The notes under the pieces are model-generated. The model did not search any database. It was not told where the DNA came from and worked only from the letters and a program-made list of their open reading frames with translations. A program made the translations under genes and the position numbers. From Antedon mediterranea (Eukaryota; Echinodermata; Crinoidea; Comatulida; Antedonidae), in contig NC_092671.1 of the NCBI RefSeq assembly GCF_964355755.1, positions 40,499,804-40,563,803 on the forward strand: 64,000 nt of DNA, given 5' to 3'. This document shows, one piece after another, positions 57,083 to 64,000 of the stretch. Within the stretch, counting starts at the first letter, position 1; each line of letters starts with the position of its first letter.

Positions 57083-58981
57083 CAGGCCCGAAGCCAGAAT
57101 GCATCAGAGGGGGGGTTTTCTTGACACCAAGTATTTTGCGAGCGCAGCGAGCAACTGTAGGCTGGGGGCCAGGGGGCCGCCAAGGGCCCCCGGTCGAGGT
57201 CCAGGGGGCGAAGGCCCCTGGAAGCTTTGGCTCTCAGAGCAATTTCGGTTGTTTTAATAAGCTTACAGAGACATTTTTTACCTACTAAAATCTGAGTTAT
57301 GCAGATAAATTATATAGTACAGTATTATGGAAGTTAGTAGTACTGATCATGAAATACAGCTTTATTGTTGCAAAAAAGTATATTATATTAGGCCCTTAAA
57401 TAATTTCTTATCCTATAAACATAAAAAACAAATAGTACCGTATATTTCGGTGTACAAGTCGCACCTGTGTATAAGACGCACCCATAACGGAGACTGAAAT
57501 ATTAGTATTTTTTATGTAGTCGATGCATAAGACGCACTTATTTCTAGGCCGAAATTTAAACATTTTACAATCAAAACAATAGTATTTTAATAATAAAACA
57601 ACGATATTTGAGACATATTTATTAGAATCAAATGATATAATTTTGTTTGATTGCCTTTATTACATCGTAACAGTCTCTACTTCAACTGAACGTTAAATGA
57701 AAAAAGGGAAATCCCCATATTGTTTCAGTTACGATGCACTGTGTGGGTAGGGCTAGCCTATGTCTATTTAAGTAACTTTAATTTCATATTATTTAAATAT
57801 ATACCTTCTTATTGTGTGTATGACCATTATAAAATCAATCCAAATGATGTTCAGTTTTTTGGGCTGATAATGAACCAGGAATATCATGATGGGTAGGCCT
57901 ATATGAAAATCTTTCCTATTTCCATGCATGCATTACAGCAATATGAGGAGAGGAGAGCACTAACCATGTGCTCCTTGTGATCAGCACTGTTGGCCATATA
58001 CACTATGAGATTAGGGGAAGCTACTTAACACAATAACAACACACTCTTTTAGATATCGCTTGACATACGAACTATTGCCTACATGATTATAAAATTATGT
58101 GACTGTTGACATAGAGATGTAATAAAAATAAACCACCGTGATCAAGGGAAATAGTTATTGTGTAATTAAAATGTGACACCACCGTAATTAATGGACTCTT
58201 CCATAAAAGTGTTGCGCTGTGATGCTGCATGCTGCTAGAATACACACCCGCGAGTTCAGAGAGTATTACTAGGCCTGGCTAGAATATCTAATGCGTACTG
58301 TAATATTAATTAATACAGTCGAGGATGACAATTTACCTTAACTAAAAATTCAATAAACTTGTTACCACACTGTGGTTAGACAGGAGTGAGTAACTAGCTA
58401 GGCCTACATTGCAGAGTAGTACACTATTTTTAATTAATCTAAGTATTAGTAGGTAATTAAATTAATTAGGGTAACATTTAGAGGTCAAATTTGCGTGTCA
58501 AAAGTGCGTCTTATACACCGAAATATACGGTAGGCCTACGTACACGTACCAATTTAACTCAGCACCATTTTTATTCAAGTTTACACAGTGAAATTCTTTG
58601 GTTTAATGAAAAATATTTCCAGGAAAAAAATAAAAATCCCCAAAAAGATTGAACTGAACGTGGTCTTGTGCGTTCCGAAAAGCCCGGCCGAAGCACGCGA
58701 TTGGTCAGTCCTTTTTTCATATTTATAACCATCATCTCTCAACAATCTCTCGATCTCACGCTCAGCAGTGACTTTGACATCGGACAATCTGTATATTCGA
58801 TCGATTTAAACATAGTCAATAGAAGTAAAATGACCAAAAAATCTGCTATAATTGATAATTAATTGCACGATTTTGGAAGTGGGGCCTTTGTTTTTCAAGG
58901 GGGGTTCGCTGGTAAAAGGGGGGTTCGCGCAAAAGGGGGGATTCGCCCGAACCCCAAAAAAAACCCCTGGCTACGGGCCTG
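57083..58981. mobile_element. hAT-like non-autonomous element with 5-bp target duplication
   Basis: The ends CAGGCCCGAAGCCAG and, reversed, CAGGCCCGTAGCCAG; ACTAT flanks both (57078-57082, 58982-58986). It interrupts the Mag-like pol frame between RNase H and integrase. The subterminal sequence is very G-rich (GGGGGCCAGGGGGCCGCC), as in many hAT MITE families. The 5-bp duplication differs from the usual 8 bp. It contains another element at 57438-58530. Confidence 0.8.
57438..58530. mobile_element. TA-flanked TIR element nested in the hAT-like element
   Basis: CCGTATATTTCGGTGTACAA...GTATAAGACGCAC at the left is matched in inverse by GTGCGTCTTATACACCGAAA...TATACGG at the right, with TA on both sides. 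1093 bp, no coding frame. GGTGTATAAGACGCAC is repeated inside the left end (57468 and ~57520). Confidence 0.75.
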
Positions 58982-60900
58982 ACTATTAATTCCTCCCGTA
59001 CTTTATAATATGGCAGTATGTTGCTATCCAACATATCTTTACTTTCTGGCCAACCAGACTCTATGTATTTAATCACTTTCTGTTGGGTTTCATCTTTATC
59101 TACCTCAGCCTTAAATTGTCCTAGGGTTATACAACACTCTTCTTCTATCTCTACTAAACATACCGCAGCAATGTCATTGTTCTGTTCCGAGGACCCCCCT
59201 TCATATTCCAATGGCAGACGAGATAATCCATCTGCCACAACATTATCAGAGCCTGGTTTGTATTCAACGGTGTAGTTATAATTTAGCAGCCTTGCACCCC
59301 ATCTAGCTATACGCATAGGTCTGTGGCCATTCCCACTGGATGCTAACAGTGTTGTCAGTGCTTTGTGATCGGTTCGTAGTATAAAATGTCTACCCCATAG
59401 GTACGTATGAAATTTCTCAATTGAGTACACACATGCTAAGGCTTCACGTTTGCCTGTGGAATATTTTCTTTCTGCACATGTTAACTTTCTTGATGTGAAA
59501 GCTATGGTTACTTCCTTTTCTTCGATTAGCTGGGTGAGAACCGCCCCTATTCCATACCCCGACCCATCTGTCGTCACAATTACTTCCCTTTCTGGGTCAA
59601 ACAAGGCAAGGGCTGGACATGTCACAATGCTCTGCTTAATCAATGCAAATGCCCCACTGGCCCTTTCACTCCAGTCAAATTCCTCCCCTAATTGAATATC
59701 CCTTAGTGGCTGTACAAGGGTTGCATAATTCTTGATAAATTTGGAATAGTATCCGGCTAAGCCCAGAAAGGATTTCACCTGCTCTTTATTTTCTGGAACC
59801 GGAGCGCATTTTATTGCTTTAACTAATTCTGGGTTTGGGTGAAGCCCCTCTGAATCTAATACATGGCCCAAAATTTTAACGCTAGTCACTCCAAACTCAC
59901 ATTTGTCATTGAGGCGCATTCCATACTCTTGAAGCCTATTGAGTACTGCCCTTAGAGCTGTATCATGGTCTGATTTAGTCTTGCCAAAAACAAAAATATC
60001 ATCAATAAAGTACCCAATATTGGGAATTCCTTGCAGTATTATTGACATTAATTTTTGAAATGCGGTAGGAGCAGAAGCCAACCCAAAGCACACCTTTTTA
60101 AATCTGTACAAACCCTTGTGGGATACAAACGTTGTAAGGTCCCTACTATTTTCATGTAAATTTAACTGGTGATATGCAGACTTCAAATCTAATTTGCTAA
60201 ACAATTTAGCACCTGACATGGTATCTAATAATTCATCAATTTTTGGTAAAGGGTGTTTTTCAATTACTATGGATTCATTTACTTTTCTCAAATCCACACA
60301 AAGTCGTATTCCACCATTTTTCTTCCAAACAACTACTAATGGAGACACCCAATCGGTTGCCCCCTTAACCCTTTCAATAACTCCTTCCTTCTCCAACCTA
60401 TTCAACTCATTAGTAACTTTGTCCCGAACTGCCAGAGGCAGTCTTCTCAGTGCTTGCTGCACAGGTGGCACTTGGGAATTAACCTTAACTGTATGCTCAA
60501 AACCTTTAATGTGTCCCAGATCAGAACCAAATAGATGGGGAAACTTATTTTTTACCCAACCCATATTGGTATCCTCACCCTCACAGTTCTCAACTTTCAT
60601 TGTCAAACATGACATAGTTGACCCATCAATTGTTAACGCTAGCCTTTGAATTAAATCTTTTCCCAAAATAGAACACCCTTGGTCTACTACTAAAAACTTT
60701 GCTGTAGCCATTTTTGACTTGTACTTAACCAATGCATTAAATTCCCCAACAATTTTAATTGTTTGTCTTGTATAAGTTAACAAATTAACTCCACTTGGGT
60801 ACAGTGCTTCCTGCACAAAATGTCTTTGAAACAGTTTCATACTTAACAGGGATACATCTGACGCTGTATCAACAACAAAAGGTAGGTTCACATTATTCAC
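58846..60900 (-). pseudogene. Mag-like protease, reverse transcriptase and RNase H
   Basis: Starts at 60900, overlapping the end of gag in another frame, which suggests expression by frameshift. Protease: FVVDTASDVSLLS (D-T-A-S) and ILGKDLIQRL. RT: LFSKLDLKSAYHQLNLHE, VCFGLASAPTAFQKLM and GYFIDDIFVFG (F-I-D-D). RNase H: VTTDGSGYGIGAVLTQ and RTDHKALTTLL, then the H2C2 approach. The last ~45 codons (after ELIV) belong to the hAT-like insertion. Otherwise the frame is uninterrupted. Confidence 0.92.
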
Positions 60901-61783
60901 ACGAAGTCACTGAAACATTTGTCTTCCTCATGCACTCACCATTAGCTTCTCCATCGAAACACTGCATAACATTTGCATTACCAACTTCCCGACACATGCG
61001 CTGAAAGTGGCCTACTCTGGAACACTGACGGCATACATCAGAATTTGCCAGGTGGCGTTGTGACCCGCATCGAAAACATCGTCTTTTTCCTTCCCCATTA
61101 GGACCATTGTTACGGTAGCTCCTTTTGTTCACCTGTGTTTGTGCACACACTGGCATTGGTACTGCATTGAGTTCATCAGGAATCTTTACCGCTATCCCCT
61201 CTATCGCTTTCCGTTCCTTCTCAGCTGCTTCGACCCTCTCTGCAATCTGAATAGCTTTGGTCAAGGTCAAGTCTTTCTCCATTAATAATCTTTCACGTAC
61301 TCTTGTAGAGTTTGTTTTTTCTACAATCTGATCACGGATCATGTCGTCATGCAACCCAGCAAACTGGCACGTACTTGCTAAGTGTTTAAGAGCTAAAACA
61401 AACGTTTGAACGTTCTCACCTGGTTCATGGGATCGGCTACGAAACTTGTACCTCTCCGCTACCACGTTAATTTTAGGTTCAAAATAGTCACCAAGTAATT
61501 GTAATGCTCTTGTAAATTCATCATTATCATCATCTGCTGCCTGCTGTGCACCTGGTATGGCAGCCGAAGTAGCCCTACTGTTCAAAACAGTGTAATAAAT
61601 CCGTTGAGCTTCAGTACCTAACGACGCTATCAGGATAGCTTTGCGGCGGCCCGCTGACGCTCCCTCCAAGTCAGCAGCCGACAAGTAATTTTGAAATATT
61701 ATTTTCCATGTTTTCCACTGAACAACGGGCGTGCCTGGAGATTCCAGAAATGGGTGTGGTTTACTCACTATATTATAGTTCAT
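60893..61783 (-). CDS. Mag-like gag
   Basis: I choose the ATG at 61781-61783 (MNYNIVSKPHPF) because the longer frame reads back into the LTR. The start codon lies inside the primer-binding site. About 297 residues: a capsid-like region (WKTWKIIFQNYLSAADLEG, ALQLLGDYFEPK, RSRSHEPGENVQTFVLALK), then two zinc knuckles, CFRCGSQRHLANSDVC (spacing variant) and CRQCSRVGHFQRMC (C-x2-C-x4-H-x4-C). It packages element RNA. No internal break. Confidence 0.9.
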   Translation of the reverse strand: MNYNIVSKPHPFLESPGTPVVQWKTWKIIFQNYLSAADLEGASAGRRKAILIASLGTEAQRIYYTVLNSRATSAAIPGAQQAADDDNDEFTRALQLLGDYFEPKINVVAERYKFRSRSHEPGENVQTFVLALKHLASTCQFAGLHDDMIRDQIVEKTNSTRVRERLLMEKDLTLTKAIQIAERVEAAEKERKAIEGIAVKIPDELNAVPMPVCAQTQVNKRSYRNNGPNGEGKRRCFRCGSQRHLANSDVCRQCSRVGHFQRMCREVGNANVMQCFDGEANGECMRKTNVSVTSCE

Positions 61784-61794
61784 CCTCGTCGCCA
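61781..61794 (-). other. Primer-binding site of the Mag-like element
   Basis: TGGCGACGAGGATG on the minus strand begins two bases inside the 5' LTR. It is complementary to CATCCTCGTCGCCA, which as I recall is the 3' end of tRNA-Ser(GCT) with CCA. The last three bases are the gag start codon. Confidence 0.8.
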
Positions 61795-61796
61795 AT

Positions 61797-61930
61797 TGTA
61801 GTATCCACACAATTTAAATAAGAGCAAGAAAACACAGTCTTATGAATCAACACTTTATTGTCTACTTTCTTTCTCAACCTCGTGTTTCAACCACCTGCCC
61901 TCAACGCCCACTCTAGTTCCCGTTACCACA
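61797..61930 (-). repeat. 5' LTR of the Mag-like element
   Basis: 134 bp, no difference seen from the 3' LTR at 52146-52279. Confidence 0.93.
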
Positions 61931-62534
61931 TGATGCGAACTATAAATTTACTTTAGTAGACATTGGAGACAGTGGACGTCAGAGTGATGGTAGTGTATAT
62001 GGATGTAGTTATTTGGGACATGCTATAGAGAATAACTTGCTCAACATTCCAGCTCGAGAGATGCTCCCAAATTCAGACAAAACATTGCCCTATGTGTTTG
62101 TTGGAGACGATGCTTTTGGATTAAAGAAGCATATGATGAAACCCTATCCTTCTTCACATTTAGAAACTGATCAACGAGTGTTTAACTATAGGCTGTCGAG
62201 AGCACGAAGAGTCATCGAAAACACCTTTGGTATAGCTGCAAGCAGATTTCGCATTCTGAGGAGGCCAATTATTGCCAAAGTACGGAAGGTTGTGCTCATA
62301 ACGCAGTCTATTGTCGTTCTTCACAATTTCCTAATGAAACAAAATGCATCAAATGGTAATAAATATTGCCCATTACAATTTGTTGACAATGATGGGCCAA
62401 CAGGGGTAACGCCAGGTGAATGGAGGCAAGATACCGATATTAATTTGCACGGTGGTCTACAATCGATACGTCGGATAGGTTCGAACAATTATTCCAAGGA
62501 TGCTGCTGCCGTCAGAAATGGTTATAAAGATTAA

Positions 62535-62921
62535 TTTTACAATGAAGGCGCTGTACAATGGCAATGGGGATTAGTTAACCGAACTTAAAGAAATACAGTC
62601 GGTTTACAGTATAACGAAATTTAAAAATAAGTAAATGAAAATATTTAATATGAAGGAAATCAATACTGTTACATCAATCCGATTTAATTAAAATGGAAAT
62701 AACGGTTTTTGTAGACGTATACAGTATAATACTTATTTGCACTATATAAATAACACTAAACAAATAATTATTTGTTTTAATTACAGTATACTATCCGATC
62801 CGATTCAATTGAAATGTAAATAACAGTTTTCGTTTACAGTATATAATTATTTGCAAAGACGCATTAAATGTTATTAGTAAATGGTAAAATATTAACAGTG
62901 CTTATGTTAAATATGTCTGTT
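62535..62921. other. Spacer between convergent Harbinger genes with a two-copy repeat
   Basis: No gene. A segment with TCCGATTTAATTAAAATGG, AATAACGGTTTTTGT and ACAGTATAATACTTATTTGC (about 62680-62745) is repeated in diverged form at about 62795-62865. Confidence 0.6.
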
Positions 62922-63417
62922 TTACTCCTCGAATTCTATATCAAAAAGCAATTGGCTTATTTTGACCATAGCGAGTCGTTGTCTTCGGCGGTCAAATGCT
63001 GAAACAATTGGGATAAGGCTCCTGAAATATAGAGCGACTTCATCTTCCTGTTGATTCGAACCCGATATCAAAGAATTAATGGCTTCCGATGTCGTTTCCA
63101 GTTGGTTTATTAGCATTTAATCAAGTTCGTTATGTTGCTTTTTCCGTTTTATCGGTACTTGTGGTATCGTCGACACACAGGGATCAATATTCTCTTCATT
63201 AGAAGCATGCCTTGCAGTAGTACCACTACTTGTAGCTTGACAATTGGCTTGTTGGCTGTTTTTTCATGCAGAAATCTCATCTGTTCAAAATACTTGCATT
63301 GCGGTAAAGACGTAGCGGCTGCCCCAGACCGTATAATTGAATTTCTCTTGTTTAGGCACTTCTTTAGTAGTGTGTCTTTCAAGTTTTTGAGTTGTCGCTG
63401 AAGGAATTCAACTAAAA
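62922..63417 (-). pseudogene. MADF/BESS-type DNA-binding partner of the Harbinger element, broken
   Basis: An exon starts after TTTTTTTAG (ending ~63418). It encodes the end of a MADF domain (LKDTLLKKCLNKRN, then CKYFEQMRFLHE). A frame change in an A run near 63262-63268 leads to a Ser/Thr-rich linker, then an in-frame stop at about 63118, and finally a BESS-like motif (DEVALYFRSLIPIVSAFD, MVKISQLLFDIEFEE) in 62922-63116. MADF-BESS proteins are sequence-specific DNA binders, and PIF/Harbinger transposons often carry such a second gene. It converges with the transposase. The frameshift and the stop indicate decay. Confidence 0.7.
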
Positions 63418-63479
63418 AAATATAACAAATTATACCGAATTAATACTTTAACTTTAATTTTTGTAGCCCTACACGCGAG

Positions 63480-63715
63480 TAATTTATCCAAAATTGAAAA
63501 TGGAATGTTCGAATAGGCCTGCCTGCCAGTAGGCTTGCTAGATAGAGTAGCCTAGCTAGCTAGGCTAGTAGATTAGACCTACCTAGGCATGGCATACTAA
63601 TTTAATATTAAGATATAGGGGCCTAGGCCTAGCATAGCTAGCCTAGCAAGTAGTAGGCCTAGTCCCGTCTAACCTAGTCTAGCCTAGTAGGCTCTAGGGG
63701 TATCGGATCATCTCG
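63480..63715. repeat. TAGGCCTA/CTAG-rich low-complexity tract
   Basis: Dense short words TAGGCCTA, GCTAGC and CCTAGC with no regular period. Similar but shorter patches occur at ~10255-10450 and elsewhere in introns. Function unknown. Confidence 0.6.
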
Positions 63716-64000
63716 GTCGCGTTTCATTTCGGTCGCGCTTCCTGTAAATCGAACTTCCGGCGATTTCTATGGAACGCCGCTCAATGCAGTACTGTACACT
63801 GTAAGCTCTAATTAAAGATCGAAGTGTAAGGCGAGCCTTAAAAAAGAAATGAATTTAAAAAAAATAAATAAATTGATAAATAAATAAACATAAATTCACG
63901 GTTTTTGCGATAAAAGTTGGGTGTTAATAATTTATGACCAAGCTTGGTGGGTATTTGCAACACTCTTAATAAACAGGGATTATATTAGGGGGTCTCGGGA
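63716..64000. other. Window end, unassigned
   Basis: Contains CTATGGAACGCCG at 63768-63780, identical to the terminus of the foldback at 51108, followed by AT-rich sequence. No gene seen. Confidence 0.4.

Larger units (their letters stand above)
52146..61930 (-). mobile_element. Mag-like Ty3/gypsy LTR retrotransposon with two internal insertions
   Basis: 134-bp LTRs at 52146-52279 and 61797-61930, identical by eye; target duplication TGATG (52141-52145, 61931-61935). Minus-strand order: gag with two zinc knuckles, protease, RT, RNase H, integrase (standard gypsy order). Very short LTRs and a Ser-tRNA-type primer site fit the Mag lineage. Without the LINE (52280-55853) and the hAT-like element (57083-58981) it would be ~4.3 kb. 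Identical LTRs indicate recent insertion, and the two internal insertions are younger still. Confidence 0.9.
51894..62534 (+). pseudogene. PIF/Harbinger (HARBI1-like) transposase, split by an LTR element
   Basis: The left part (51894-52145) has IIDETCGAIWTVLKEKG, EEEWKDISNEFFESWNFP and CVGSIDGKHV (first catalytic Asp). The right part (61931-62534) has VDIGDSGRQSDGSVYG (second Asp), FVGDDAFGLKKHMMKPYP and SRARRVIENTFGIAASRFRI (catalytic Glu). This DDE order is that of PIF/Harbinger nucleases, which in animals act with a separate Myb- or MADF-type DNA-binding protein. The two parts meet in frame when the LTR element and one TGATG are ignored, so the break is purely the insertion. The N-terminal part is missing where the foldback begins. 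Confidence 0.88.

Overview
The window is eukaryotic: spliced genes with GT-AG introns, AT-rich introns, minisatellites, tRNA-derived SINEs and layered transposons. Frequent TAGGCCTA-type runs and a Ty3/gypsy element with integrase placed before reverse transcriptase (the Gmr1-like arrangement described from deuterostomes) point to an invertebrate deuterostome, most likely an echinoderm. The species is inferred and not proven.

Host genes. (1) 1406-4190, + strand: the last five coding exons of a WAC homologue (WW-domain adaptor with coiled coil), cut at its 5' side by the window edge. (2) 7841-29281, - strand: a complete 12-exon, 559-codon MAGUK scaffold of the MPP2/MPP6 (PALS2, fly Varicose) type, with two L27 segments, PDZ, SH3, a Hook-like basic linker and a guanylate-kinase-like domain. 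The two genes converge. About 3.3 kb between them holds the WAC 3' UTR, foldback and tandem repeats, and one weak candidate exon.

The most unusual host feature is at 19715-20262. The 3' end of a PDZ exon, with its 5' splice site, is amplified as a 36-bp minisatellite, giving 15 copies of the same donor. Because 36 is a multiple of 3, the first six donors would add 0 to 5 copies of a 12-residue block inside the PDZ domain. A 4-bp insertion in the seventh copy makes any later donor lead to a stop.

Introns of the MAGUK gene carry a ~3.9-kb array of a 51-bp satellite, a 32-bp satellite, several TA-flanked MITEs and SINE pieces. Upstream of the start codon (29.3-31 kb) lies an inverted duplication. 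The interval 31.75-37.28 kb is a non-coding composite flanked by short inverted repeats: ~105-bp tandem units in direct orientation, a ~90-bp array in the middle, then the ~105-bp units again inverted, with two LINE 3' ends embedded.

From 37.8 kb to the end the window is nested transposons. A LINE is split by a Gmr1-like LTR element (38424-49780, 5-bp target duplication). That element is itself split by a ~5.07-kb + strand fragment carrying an HhH-gag and protease of a different LTR element, flanked by a ~155-bp duplication. A 786-bp foldback follows. Then comes a PIF/Harbinger transposon (transposase + strand, MADF/BESS partner - strand) split by a Mag-like LTR element with identical 134-bp LTRs (52146-61930). 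Into the Mag-like element are inserted an L2-like LINE, exactly at the polypurine tract/LTR junction, and a hAT-like non-autonomous element that contains a further TA-flanked element.
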